Source of the DNA: Bromus sterilis
Lineage: Eukaryota > Streptophyta > Magnoliopsida > Poales > Poaceae
Direction of reading: 5' to 3'
NCBI GenBank assembly: GCA_950022295.1
Contig: OX465599.1
Coordinates: forward strand, 278,153,501 to 278,217,500
DNA length: 64,000 bases
The number at the start of each line of letters is the position of its first letter. Position 1 is the stretch's first letter. The position numbers were made by a program, and so were the translations under genes. This document shows, one piece after another, positions 22,197-33,361 of the stretch. A model generated the notes under the pieces. It saw nothing but the letters and a program-made list of their open reading frames with translations, ran no database searches and was not told the DNA's origin.

Positions 22197-22679
22197 CTAC
22201 TTAGAAAATTTAGAAAAATTAAATTCATACGGATCACCGTTGAATTCAACAGAAACTTTACCTTTCTTGCAATCTATTATAGCTCCACAAGTGCTGAGGA
22301 AGGGCCTACCAAAGATAATAGGGCAAAAACTATCTTGCACGGAACGAAGTACAATAAAGTCAGTAGGATATTTTTCCTTCCCGCAGAGTACTTCAACGTC
22401 TCTTACAATCCCAACTGGAGAGATTGTCTGTTTATTTGCAAGATGAATCATGACATCTATTTCTTCGATCTCACACGGATGAATCTCGTGCATGATCTCT
22501 TGATAAAGTGAGAAGGGAATAGCGCTGACACTGGATCCCAAATCACATAGCCCATAGTAGTTATGCTCTCCTATTTTGACAGATACAACAGGTGTACCTG
22601 GAATAGGGGCCTTTGTTCTTGGCTGTGACAATGTTAGTGGAAACAGCACAAAAACTAATAGTAGATTCTTTAATATCAC
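22197..22679 (-). pseudogene. element A aspartic protease
   Basis: A retropepsin-like domain that would process the gag-pol polyprotein. The active-site region is LCDLGSSVSAIPFSLY, the DLG-S form usual in Athila elements, with the supporting segment FCPIIFGRPFLSTCGAIIDC further on. It overlaps the end of the gag frame (22561-22956) in another frame, which points to a frameshift between gag and protease. It ends at a stop at 22197 before the RT linker. Confidence 0.85.
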
Positions 22680-22962
22680 TGGTTACAACATCCTTAACCA
22701 TTGCAACTTGAGGCTTGACCTTGATCAGGTCCTCAGGTTCATCAGTGGTTCTTCCATTTTTGTTTAGAATACCTATAACAAAAGAGTGCTCCTTTATCTT
22801 TGAGGGATAAGGAGGATGTTCATACACAACTGCAGGTAAAACAGGATCAGTAACATTAATCTCAATAGGTGACTCCTTGAAAGGTTTATGATGTTGACTC
22901 CCCTTCTTCTTAGAAGAATCAACATGAGAAGCAAAGTCCTTGCAAAAGTCAATCATTAGCTG
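22561..22962 (-). pseudogene. element A gag, 3' part (left of nested B)
   Basis: This continues the gag frame that enters element B's insertion site: residues QLMIDFCKDFASHV follow directly, once one copy of GGAAT is ignored, from the codons at 30146 onward. The remainder is lysine-rich (DSSKKKGSQHHKPFKES) and hydrophilic. No CCHC zinc knuckle is seen. The frame runs out at 22561 and the protease continues in another frame. Confidence 0.75.
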
Positions 22963-22967
22963 GGAAT

Positions 22968-24639
22968 TAATACACGAGATAGCTTCTCGTCCCTCGTTGG
23001 TTACCCCAAGTGGAAGGTGCGATGTAGCGTAGCAGCAAGTTTCCCTTAGCGAAGGTGCTAAGTTTTAAAGTATCAAACCAGTAGGACTCCAACAGATACA
23101 AGTAGGTGGTGAAGTGAACAATGGCACCGTTCACAACTCAAGGTTGCTTACTTCACCTGGACCTACACACACATAGATAGCTTTTCTCCCAACGAGTACA
23201 GAGGAGTTGTCAATTCCTCCGGCCTTGTTGTTTACAAAGGATAAAACGCACGGGATAATAATGATAGTGATAGCTACAGAAAAATAAATACTGAAAGTAA
23301 ATTGATAGTGTAAACAGTGGTGGAAATATGGACCGGGGTCATATGATGTTCACTAGTGATGTCTCTCACCCAAAAGAAGGTAAAATAGCCATGCAAGGTA
23401 AACAAATCACAGCTGGGCAATTGACAGGATTATGTGCGCAAACCAATGCTAATTACGCTAAACAGAAAGGAAGAGGCTCAAAAGCACGGGCAGTACGCCA
23501 AGACAAGTAGACCGAAATCCATCTTCATCTACCCACTAATCATCCACCTTCAGATATCTATCCAGAACATCTCGTTAGTATTAAGTTGCGAATCCCACCC
23601 AAAGTGTAAACTCAAAGCAACGGACAACTGCATTAAAGAACTTTGCATAAAGTAAACAATCCTTGCACCCGCAAGTACAAGCACCATTGTTTTCCCCCTT
23701 GTGGCAACAACACATCCCCTAGACTCATGTTTTGTCACTCAAGCTAGTCATCGGGGGCATGAACCCACAATCATGCATAACGCTCCCTCTTGGAGTCACT
23801 ATACTACTTGGCCAAAGCAATAAACAGCAATGGAGAACATGCAAGAATTACTCAAGAACATAAATATAAAAGAAGAGAATCAAATATACAACTCAATCAC
23901 AATCTGAACATAATCTCATAATCCATCGGATCCCAGCAAACTCAACATAGCAACAGCAGAAAGATTACATATGTGCCGCGATCATGTAGGGCAGCTCACG
24001 AGGTCTAATCCATGAAGAACAAAGAGGGGAGGAGAACATCACATAGATACTGATCATAGACCCATGGTCCAAGGTGGACTACTCACGGTTCATTCGGGAA
24101 GCATCCATGGTGGTGGAGAAGCTCCCGGAGGTGGCTCCTCCCTCTGGTAGGGTACCGGGAAGATGTCTTCTGGTGCTCCCGATCTTTGAAGCGCAGCGGC
24201 GGCGGAACAGAGGAGAGATCGCGAAAAAGGGTTCCGTCCTCGAGGGTTTCTCGCCACGGGGAATAAATACGCGAAAGGGGGCAGCCAGAGGTGGGCCAGG
24301 GGCTCCAGGCGCCCCCCCTGATGTGGCCAGGGGTGGGGCCGCGCCCTCTGGCCTCCTGGGCTCCCCCTGGCTCCCCCTGGCCCCTCTCGGGCTCTTCGCG
24401 AAGCTTCCGGTATGCTGATTTTTCCTATATTTTTCCCGGAATTTTTATGGTACTTTTAATAAGGGGGAAACCTAAAATAGAAAAACAGCAGAAAACAGGA
24501 ACTGGCACTGGGGTGCACTGAGTTAATAGGTTAGTCCAAATATGATCAAAAGTGTATGGAAGTTCATCAATAGCATATCAATATCACACAAAAGAGGCAT
24601 GGAGCAAGAAGAAATTATAGATACGTTTTGGACGTATCA
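22968..24639 (-). repeat. element B 3' LTR (1672 bp)
   Basis: Read on the minus strand it starts TGATACGTCCAAAACG at 24639 and ends CTCGTGTATTA at 22968, the last G of the usual terminal TGATACAC (plus strand) being mutated to A. It follows the tract AAGCTTGGGGATGT. GC-rich U3 block at about 24280-24400. Confidence 0.93.
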
Positions 24640-25541
24640 ACATCCCCAAGCTTAATTCCTGCTCGTCCTCGAGTAGGTAAATGATAACAAGCATAATTTC
24701 TGTGGTGACATGCTAACAACCATATAAGAACTTTGTAAGTAAAGCAATCAAATCATTTAATTCAATTCAAGTCATAACAGGCAAGAGTCTATTTCTAGTA
24801 TTGAAACAAGCATATAAGAACATAAAGGTGCAAGAGATCTCGCTGTCCGTGACTCGAATGTCTCCAAATGGTGTTTGCGTGCAAGAAAGGGGATAGGGAT
24901 ATACGAGAAAAAAAGTTTTTAATTTGAGAACTCAATCTACTAAAGTGTCACACTTGGTCTTCTTTGGAATCTTATCTTGACTCATTCCCAGACCACTAGC
25001 CAGGTACAAGTCAAAATGATCCACTCCTTTTCAATATTTTGAGAACTCATGCAATGGATGAGCGTAAGAAAGAAAGTTGACACTTAGGATGGCAAAGAGA
25101 GAATAAGGTGGAGGAGGAAGACAAAAAAAGGTGTGAAAGGCTCACATCAATGAGGACAATCATAGGCGAGAGAAAGCCAAATGATAGATATGATGTGACG
25201 AGTAGGGATTGCCATGCAACAGATGCACATATGACCTAAGGTAAGCTCTCCAATGGAACTAGTGGGGGGTGCATCCAACTTGCTTGCTCAAGAAGACCTA
25301 GAGCTCATTTGAGGAGGCTCATCATTGGAATATACAAGCCAATTTCTATAGTGTGAAGGTCCCCACATAGCTATATGCATGAATGATAATCTCTATGGAG
25401 TACAAGATATAAGAGGGAGTACGAGTGTGGATCTCTCAAAAGGAATAGTAGTGTGCCCCTTCTCTCTTTTTATTTATTTTTCTCCTTTTTCTATTTTTTT
25501 GTATTTTTTTGGTGGCCTCAATGGCTCTTTTTGTTTCTCTC

Positions 25542-25637
25542 ATTTGTCCTCTTTGGGATCTTTTAATTTGTCCTCTTTGGGATCTTTTAATTTGTCCTCT
25601 ATGGGATCTTTTAATTTGTCCACTTTGGGATCTTTTC
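25542..25637. repeat. 24-bp minisatellite, four units
   Basis: Four consecutive 24-bp units start ATTTGTCCTCTTTGGGATC at 25542, 25566, 25590 and 25614, with one or two substitutions each. It lies inside element B and probably arose by slippage. The corresponding translation is a QRGQIKRS-like repeat on the minus strand, which I regard as meaningless. Confidence 0.9.
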
Positions 25638-26885
25638 CTCACTTTAGGAGCAACACTCTATATATTACAAAGAGTATAGAAGATCTTTCACACTTTACAA
25701 AGTACTCAAAACATAAAGAAGATGTAACTATCATGATGTATGCAAATGTATGCCTCTGCCAGTGTAGCAGGATATGCAATGATACTAGCGCGTAATGTAG
25801 CAATGATTAGGGAAAGTCCCAACTAGCATGCGACTCATCGATCAAGCAAGTAGCATGTATGACATGAAGATCAAGTCATGAGAAGATGGATGTTGCATGG
25901 CAATATATCTCGGAAAGGCTATGGAAATGTTTTGATAGGTAGGTATGGTGGATGTTTTGAGGAAGGATATAAGGAGGTTTATGATGACAGAGCGTATCAT
26001 GCCAAGGGTTTGGATGTACCGGCGAAGGTGGACGCTAACTCTCGGAGTGAGAATAAAGCAATGCACGACACAGGAAAGGCTAGCAAAGTATGGGAAGGTG
26101 GAAGTGTCAACTTTCGAATACTCACATTAGTCCAAAGAACTCATGCACTTATTATCGGTAGCTCTCAATCTAATAAGGAGGTTTCACAAAGAGACAAGTA
26201 CCCTGAGGAGGAGTGTATGGGGGTTTGGTTATCCTTGCGCATCCTCGACTCATGGTACGTGAGTGTACTCTAATATTCGACCCCTCAGAAGAGTAGTGAT
26301 CCATCTAGTAGCTAGAGTTCTCAACTAATTTTGTAGGTTTTGAAAATAAACACGGATTGCCCAAAATACGACATCTATCACTAATAGGCTAAAGCTCTTG
26401 ACACAAAAAGTCCAAATATTACTCAAAACAATACCTCAAAACTATTGCAAGTTACTACTACAAAAGAATAGCAACCTCAATTACCTACTTCAAGTCAAGA
26501 CACAAAACTCAGTGCAACAGGAAAACTCTCTAAACAAGATAAACATGAAAACTCAAGAGATTTCCAGCAATAAAATAAACAAAAGCTCTTAAAAATATAG
26601 GCATGAAAGTTAAGAACAAAACATGACAGCAGCTACTGAAAGATAAAGAACACACACAGCAAAGATAAGCATGAAAACTCCTATGTTGTGTTCTAGATTT
26701 TGGAAGTGGAGCGTGTTTATCTCCCACAAAGAAATCTGGGTTCTAACTTGTTATGAACATCAAGCAAAGCTAAAGAAAACTAAAAATAAAACCTAAGAGT
26801 GAGACGCTCCAAGAATAGCACATAGCGCATGAAGTGATAAAAATATAGTGAAACGAGAGAGAAACTGATAATTGTCGATGGAGAA

Positions 26886-26970
26886 GGGGATGCACGGGGG
26901 CATCCCCAAGCTTAGACACTTGAGTCTCCTTGAATATTTCTTGGGGATGCATGGGGGCATCCCCAAGCTT
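26886..26970. repeat. paired 28-bp hairpin repeats resembling polypurine tracts
   Basis: Two direct copies, 26886-26913 and 26943-26970, each begin GGGGATGCAYGGGGGCATCC and end CCAAGCTT. Each is self-complementary (GGGGATGC against GCATCCCC with a short loop), and on the minus strand each contains AAGCTTGGGGATG, the same words as the element's polypurine tract. Possible roles are a second plus-strand priming site or RNA structure; this is inference. Confidence 0.75.
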
Positions 26971-27509
26971 GAACGATTGACACTTCTTAATCTTCTTTCA
27001 TCATCTTCCCTCGCACACTTGAAAACTCCCTTCATACATAACTCATCATAATCTGATTAGCGAGGTTAGTACCCATAATAAAATAATTTTTCTCTACTGG
27101 AAACAAAGATAAACTTGAAGAGATACTGTTTCTCAAGAATTTTTTAGGGATACTTCTGCAACTCAAATAAAAAAACTCAGAACATACGAAAGTTTCTTAA
27201 TTGTATATATCACACTGTGTAAAAAATTCAGCTCAAAAAGAAGAACTGGGATTTTTCTCTGATTTTTCTAGTCACGAGGACCGAATCTGTTTTCTGGACA
27301 GCATGTCACAACTTTCACTTCCCTTGTCGTATAAGGCTATAAAAGGCACAAAGCTTGAAAAGTAAAGATAAAATGATGTTGCTACAGTAGTAACAATCAT
27401 CAAGACCACTAAAAAAAGAAGAAAAACAAAAATTAAATCCTAAATTCGTTGCGGGCTGCCTCCCGAAAGCGCTTCTTTAAAGCCATTAGCTAGGCTTAAT
27501 GCAACAAGA

Positions 27510-28342
27510 TCAAGTTGTATCAATTGAACCATCATCAAGATCATCAAAAAGCCCTTCAATAATACAACCACTCTTAAGAGGTTTTTCAAATAAAGGCCTA
27601 ATAAAGATACTTCTAGGAATAAAAGCAAAAGGCGGAAAATCAATTGGAGTCTCATTTATCTTAAAGAGAGGTATCTCTTCCAAAGTCTTCACAGTTTCAA
27701 CTCCTTTGGCAATGGATAGATTATTTTTGGAACGAGGAGCCTTTGGAAAGTAAACGAACCTAGGTTCCTTTTTTGCCGGAGTTTCCACCTTTTTGGTTTT
27801 GATTGAGGAGAAATTAGTTCCTAGAGTGTCAATAATTTCCTCAATCTTATCAATCCTAGAAGGATCCAGGTCATGGGATTTGATGGTCTCCAAGGTTTTG
27901 AGAATTTTATGCATGGAGCTATCTAATCTATTCAAATTCCCTTGAACCTTATGATCCAACTCACTTATCTTATTAATACTTGGCATCTCTAGCTCCATCT
28001 TTTCAAGTTTTTTCATAATATGAGCTAGGGTAATGTTCTCTTGAATGCTATCAACAGGGAGATTTCCAACAAGATTTTCCATAACACTAAGAGCTTCGAA
28101 AACTGGGGCTTCTATGAAATTCCCATTGATAGCAGTATCTAGAATAAACCTATTCCAATAAGTAATTCCAACATAAAAGTTTCTAAGCAGGATAGTAGTG
28201 GTTTGCTTCTTGGTGGTTCTCTTTTGAGAATCATTGATTCTATGCCAGCATCTTTCAGACTTTCACCACATCTTTGTTTAATGGTGAGCACTTCTGACTC
28301 ACCAAAGGCAAAAGGACCAAACATACTGATAACCACTATCAA
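27510..28342 (-). pseudogene. element B gag-like gene with one frameshift
   Basis: The only coding region of B. The first part (28342 to about 28230) contains ESEVLTIKQRCGESLKDA. A frameshift near there leads to the gag-like RNFYVGITYWNRFILDT, which recalls the retrotransposon gag motif in Triticeae gypsy elements. An open frame of 190 residues begins at 28082 with MENLVGNLPVDSIQENITLA. It is rich in Lys, Glu, Leu and Ile and likely helical (HIMKKLEKMELEMPSINKIS), with no zinc knuckle. The protein would be a capsid-like structural protein. Full gag proteins are longer, so this is a truncated or divergent form. Only the 5' part shows a break; the rest is open to the stop at 27510. Confidence 0.65.
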
Positions 28343-28465
28343 GGTAACTATTTTTTTTTATTTTTGATAAAAGACACTAAAGAAAAAACTGAAAGGTAAA
28401 CTAGCAAGTCTAAAAAGCAAAGATAAAAGATAGTGTGCAACTCCCATATCTTGAAGAGTGGAGTT

Positions 28466-28481
28466 CCCATCAACGGCGCCA
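28466..28481 (-). other. element B primer binding site
   Basis: On the minus strand TGGCGCCGTTGATGGG lies about 10 bases after the 5' LTR. Its first ten bases equal the Athila-type site complementary to tRNA-Asp (TGGCGCCGTTGCCGGGG), with divergence at the 3' end. Confidence 0.8.
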
Positions 28482-28491
28482 GAAATTTGAT

Positions 28492-30140
28492 TGATACACG
28501 AGATAGCTTCTCGTCCCTCGTTGGTTACCCCAAGTGGAAGGTGAGATGTAGCGTAGCAGCAAGTTTCCCTTAGCGAATATGCTAAGGTTTAAAGTATCAA
28601 ACCAGTAGGACTCCAACAGATACAAGTAGGTGGTGAAGTGAACAATGGCACCGTTCACAACTCAAGGTTGCTTAGTTCACCTGGACCTGCACACACAGAG
28701 ATAGCTTTGCTCCCAATGAGTACAGAGGAGTTGTCAATTCCTCCGGCCTTGTTGTTTACAAAGGATAAAACGCACGGGATAATAATGATAGTGGTAGCTA
28801 CAGAAAAGTAAATACTAAAAGTAAATTGATAGTGTAAAAAGTGGTGGAAATATGGACCGGGGTCATATGATGTTCACTAGTGATGTCTCTCTCCCAAAAG
28901 ACGGTAAAATAGCCATGCGAGGTAAACAAATCACAACTGGGCAATTGACAGGATTATGTGCGCAAACCAATGCTCAAAAGCACGGGAAGCACGCCAAGAC
29001 AAGTAGACCGAAATCCATCTGCATCTACCCACTAATCATCCACCTTGAGATATCTATCCAGAACATCTCGGTGGTATTAAGTTGCGAATCCCACCCAAAG
29101 TGTGTAAACTCAAAGCAACGGAAAACTGCATTAAAGAACTTTGCGTAAAGTAAACAATCCTTGCACCCGCAAGTACAAGCACCGTTGTTTTCCCCCTTGT
29201 GGCAACATCATATCCCCTAGACTCATGTTTCTGTCACTCAAGCTAGTCATCGGGGGGCATGAGCCCACAATCATGCATAACGCTCCCTCTTGGAGTCACT
29301 ACCTACTACTTGGCCAAAGAAATAAACAACAATGGAGAACATGCAAGAATTACACAAGAACATAAATATAAAAGAAGAGAATCAAATATATACCTCAATC
29401 ACAACCTGAACATAATCTCATAATCCATCGGATCCCAGCAAACTCAACATAGCAACAGCAGAAAGATTACATATGTGCCTCGATCATGTAGGGTAGCTCA
29501 CGAGGTCTAATCCATGAAGAACAAAGAGGGGAGGAGAACATCACATAGCTACTGATCATAGACCCATGGTCCAAGGTGGACTACTCACGGTTCATCCGGG
29601 AAGCATCCATGGTGGTGGAGAAGCTCCCGGAGGTGGTTCCTCCCTCCGACAGGGTGCCGGGAAGAGGTCTTCTGGTGCTCCCGATCTTGGAAGCGCAGCG
29701 GCGGAGGAACAGAGGAGAGATCGCGAAAAAGGGTTCCGTCCCCGAGGGTTTCTCGTCACGGGGAATAAATAGGCGAAAGGGGGCAGCCAGAGGTGGGCCA
29801 GGGGCTCCAGGCGCCCCCCTGGCGCGACCAGGGGTGGGGCCGCGCCCTCTGGCCGCCTGGGGCCCCCTGGCTCCCCTCTGGCCCCTCTCGGGCTCTTCGC
29901 GAAGCTTCCGGTACGCTGATTTTTCCTATATTTTTCCCGGAATTTTTCTGGTACTTTTAATAAGGGGGAAACCTGAAATAGAAAAACAACAGAAAACAGG
30001 AACTAGCACTGGGGTGCACTGAGTTAATAGGTTAGTCCAAATATGATCAAAAGTGTATGGAAGTTCATCAATATCATAGCAATATCACACAAAAGAGGCA
30101 TGGAGCAAGCAAAAATTATAGATACGTTTTGGACGTATCA
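28492..30140 (-). repeat. element B 5' LTR (1649 bp)
   Basis: Read on the minus strand it starts TGATACGTCCAAAACG at 30140 and ends CTCGTGTATCA at 28492. It is very similar to the 3' LTR, with small indels. A TATA-like CTATTTATTCC (about 29763-29773, minus strand) follows the GC-rich block at 29790-29890. Confidence 0.94.
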
Positions 30141-30145
30141 GGAAT

Positions 30146-30875
30146 CAAGACCTATTTTAGAGCAAAAGGTATTAAAGTAACCAGTCTTCACATAACTCTC
30201 AATGTAGTCATGATCATAGTTTATAGCGGGTTCAATACCTTTATCAATTTCCCAGTCTTCAGTATTCTTCTGGATCCTTTCAATAAGATCCCATTTTTCT
30301 TCTATACTTCTGGTCTAGAATACCCCGCTAGAGGAAGCATCCAACATTTCCTTGGCCTGACGAGAAAGCCTGGCATAAAATTTTGTAAGTATAATCTCCT
30401 TGGGGAGCTCATGGTTAGGACATTTGAGCATCAGGGACTTCAGTCTCCCCCAAGCTTGAGCGATGCTCTCTCCGTCGCGAGACCAAAAGTTTTAGATGTA
30501 GTTCCTGTCTTGGTGAATTTCACGAAGAGGATAAAACTTTGCATAAAAGACAGACATAAGCTCTTGCCATTCAAGCAAATCAGAGTTATCGAGTAGCTTA
30601 TACCAATCTGAAGCTTTATCTTTAAGTGATACGGAGAATGATTTCTTCATGACGAACTCCACCGTTACACCTGCAAGCTTAAATAAAGAACATAATCGTG
30701 ACAAATATAGCAGGTGTTCTCCCGGATGTCCTTCTCATGTATAACGATTAGCCAAGACATAATCAATAATACCAGTTAGTATTTTATAGGGCACAATTTC
30801 AGTAGGGGTAGGAGTGACCACCACAGTCGTGGGGCGGCTCCTCACCAGCAACGAACCAACAGTAGAGGGGTCCAT
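30146..30875 (-). pseudogene. element A gag, 5' part (right of nested B)
   Basis: From a methionine at 30875 (MDPSTVGSLLVRSRPT) the frame leads into a retrotransposon gag domain. Signatures are KLAGVTVEFVMKKSFSVSLK, KASDWYKLLD, FYAKFYPLREI and ESIAQAWGRLKSLMLKCP, followed by LSRQAKEMLDASSSG. Stops fall after LANRYT (30735), after DRNYI (30492) and near 30320. The frame meets the B insertion at 30145. Together with 22561-22962 it forms the capsid-like protein gene of A. Confidence 0.82.
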
Positions 30876-30963
30876 AACGACTGAGGGTAGCAACATCAAA
30901 AATAAAAATAGCAACACAAAGTAAAGGTTTCCTTACCGGCTTCACTTACCAATAGCGCTACAC

Positions 30964-30979
30964 TCCCCGGCAACGGCAC
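30964..30979 (-). other. element A primer binding site
   Basis: On the minus strand GTGCCGTTGCCGGGGA lies a short distance after the end of the 5' LTR and matches the Athila-type tRNA-Asp site CGCCGTTGCCGGGGA except for its first bases. The 14-base gap to the LTR is slightly longer than usual. Confidence 0.75.
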
Positions 30980-30993
30980 GAGAAAAAGCGCGT

Positions 30994-32526
30994 TGATGGC
31001 GGTGAAGTTGATAGGTTTAGTTGGGATGCCTCCCCTATCAACCGTGCCAATAAACGATTCTTGATGACCCACAACTCTAGGGGATCAATTGTAGCTTGTC
31101 GATAAATAAGGATGTCGATCCCACGAGGAGCAGAAGGTATTGACAAGTGACTCAGATAAAGAAAAGGCTGAACACACCGAAAGGTAAATATTTAGGTTTT
31201 TTTTTGGTTTAAGCAACAGAAAGGTAAAAGACAAGCAAAGTAAATAGGGTAACTGAGTAGTAGCAAGTGGCCCAATCCTTTAACAAGGATAAGCCTAGGA
31301 ACTGAACTTATAAAAGCTAAAGCGTTCTCGAGGGAACACGGGAGAGATAGTCAAGTTACTTTCACCATATTCCGCCAAGTAGTATGTATTGTGTCGATAA
31401 GTGTCGGTGGGTGGATCAATGCTAGTACACCTTCTAGACTAAGATAAGTGTACTCTTATGATTACACACCTTGCAAGCATCCGCAAATACAAGGTAGTAA
31501 TTAAGGCATAAGCCTAACCACAACATTACGATCGAGGATCCATAACTCCCTTGTGCAAAGTGTGTGAACTGGGGTTCAGGTTTCTGTCACTCCGGCAACC
31601 CACCATAAGCATCCTTTGTACACAATGTATTCCCACAACACCACTAGGAAAATAACAACTCAACTTAAATATCAAAAAACACATAATACTTCAACATCAT
31701 ATGACTACTAACAACTAGACTTCTCCCATGTCCTCAAGAACTGAAGTAACTACTCACAAGACATAAAAGAGATCATGATCAGAGGGGATAAATATATGAT
31801 AAACAATCTGGACACAATGATAATTCTCCAACAAAACTCAATAGCATTCATCACACGGTAGTAATCAACACCAGGAGAGTAGAGAGGATAGATAGTACGG
31901 ATTACACCACAAGATGAACTTGTGAGGTGAGAATGGATGGTGGTGGAGATGGTGCTGATGTTGGGGATGATGATCTCTATGATTCCCGTGACGATGATGA
32001 TGACGATGGCGATGATCTCCCCTTCTGGGAGGTGATCTCCCTGGCGGAATCTGCCCGCCAGAGATGGCTTTTTCTTCTTTGTAGGTTTCCTCCACGAGGC
32101 GGCGGCGAAACTCCGAAACTCCTCTTGTTTTAGGGTTTTTACCCCAGGGGGGTAATATAGGCCAGAGGGGGCACCGAGGTGGGCCACCAGGCATCCAGGA
32201 GGGCGCCTGGCGCGCCCTAGGGGGGGGGCGCACCAGGAACCCTTCTGGTAGCCTGGTGGGTCCCCTCTGGTCCCTCTTCGGTGAACTCCAGTTAATGTTC
32301 ATAAAAATGATCTCCGTCAAATTTCGTCGAATTTGGAGTTGATCTGATTCAGCAACTTGATGTCCACTTTTCACCGCTGAATTCTGCTTCTGCTGCTTCG
32401 GCACCGGAAAGTTGCAAACTGTGTAATACAAGCCAAAACAACATAAGAACAATACTTTAAAGTGGAATCTATCGATGAATATGGTTAAATTACAATATAA
32501 AATAGTGATGCATTTTGGACGTATCA
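30994..32526 (-). repeat. element A 5' LTR (1533 bp)
   Basis: Read on the minus strand it starts TGATACGTCCAAAATGC at 32526 and ends CCGCCATCA at 30994. It agrees with the 3' LTR except for scattered substitutions and the 41-bp deletion opposite 15699-15739. GAT-rich patch at about 31930-32015 and GC-rich block at 32160-32260. Confidence 0.93.
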
Positions 32527-32531
32527 ATGAC

Positions 32532-33361
32532 TAATCACTATGATTAACCTTGCCCTGATCATATTTGACTCAAAACAAAATTCAAACTCCTTTTGGTTGT
32601 TATTAAAAACAATGTGCGAAAATAAAGTTAAACCAAAAATTGTCCAAATAATTTTGTAAAATGTCAAATAAATACTAGGTCATATTAAAATAGCCTTGGT
32701 AATTTATTAGAATGTTTTAATAATATACACAAATCATACGGAGGCAAAACGACAACTTTTACTTCATATTTTAAATAATTCAAAAATCTAAATGATTTTA
32801 TTAATGCCTCAAACTTCATGTGGCAGTGTTAGACATTGCAACACTTTTATAGGTATTGATTGCATATCTTTATAAATTCATTTGCTAGTCAAAATAAAAT
32901 ACAACAAAGAATAAAAAGAAAACAAAAATAATAAAAGCTAGAAAATCTACCCTACGCACTGGGCAAGGCCTATCCCACCTCTTCCCCTAGCCCACCCCAC
33001 CAACTCCTACTTCCTTCCATTGTTCCCGTGCTCGCCACCGACAGGGCGACCGAGTCACCGTCTCCGCCGGACCTGGCCATGTCCTAGCGCCGCTACAGTC
33101 GCCGTGGTAGAGATGAGGTCGCCCCCTGGCACCCCCGACACCCTAGCCCACCAGATCGAGACCCCCTCCCTCTCCCCAGCCTCATACCCCCGAGCCGCCG
33201 CGGACGCCGTAGGCGCACCTCGCTGTGGACGCGGTCGGCGACCTCCCCGCGCCGAGAGGAGTTGTCCAGATGCGTGCTTGTCGTCGTCCCCTTCGCCCCG
33301 TGCCAGGAATCGAGCTTGGGAGCCCCACAGACGCCGCCCCTTCCTCCTCCTCGCCCACGGC
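32532..33361 (+). repeat. element E 3' LTR, continued
   Basis: The sequence after element A's target duplication (ACTATGATTAACCTTGCCC and onward) aligns with the part of array F's LTR that follows its first 50 bases, so it completes the LTR begun at 15013. Bases 32945-33361 are GC-rich with short proline- and arginine-rich frames, similar in character to the GC-rich block of the F LTRs. It is cut at 33361 by B2. Confidence 0.6.

Larger units (their letters stand above)
24640..27509 (-). other. element B non-coding internal region
   Basis: About 2.9 kb between the gag-like frame and the 3' LTR holds no recognisable coding domain. It starts next to the LTR with the polypurine tract (24640-24652) and CTCGAGGACGAGCAGGAATT on the minus strand. 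It contains the 24-bp minisatellite at 25542-25637 and the paired hairpin motifs at 26886-26970. The same sequence next to the LTR recurs in B2 (35012-35587), so the region is a family trait and not filler captured by this copy. Confidence 0.7.
22968..30140 (-). mobile_element. element B: gag-only gypsy-type LTR retrotransposon nested in A
   Basis: Two LTRs (22968-24639 and 28492-30140) and the perfect duplication GGAAT (22963-22967, 30141-30145) define a 7173-bp element inserted in A's gag gene. On the minus strand the order is 5' LTR, primer site TGGCGCCGTTGATGGG, a gag-like frame, a long non-coding stretch, polypurine tract and 3' LTR. No protease, polymerase or integrase is present in 3.85 kb of internal DNA, so B depends on another element's enzymes. 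Solo LTR D and element B2 belong to the same family. Being inside A, it is younger than A. Confidence 0.93.
15060..32526 (-). mobile_element. element A: Ty3/gypsy Athila-lineage retrotransposon, nearly complete, with B nested in gag
   Basis: Two LTRs in the same orientation (15060-16638 and 30994-32526) and a perfect 5-bp duplication ATGAC (15055-15059, 32527-32531) define the element. Without B it is about 10.3 kb. On the minus strand the order is 5' LTR, tRNA-Asp-type primer site, gag, protease, reverse transcriptase, RNase H, integrase, an accessory ORF, polypurine tract and 3' LTR. Integrase before the 3' end gives gypsy order. The primer site, the integrase C-terminal sequence and the extra region after pol point to the Athila lineage. 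The polyprotein contains several stops and frameshifts, so this copy cannot move by itself. Confidence 0.93.

Noticed and set aside
25542..25637. Regularly spaced 24-bp repeats that might suggest a CRISPR array
   Set aside because: The units are directly adjacent with no spacers, the sequence is plant DNA, and it lies inside an LTR element.
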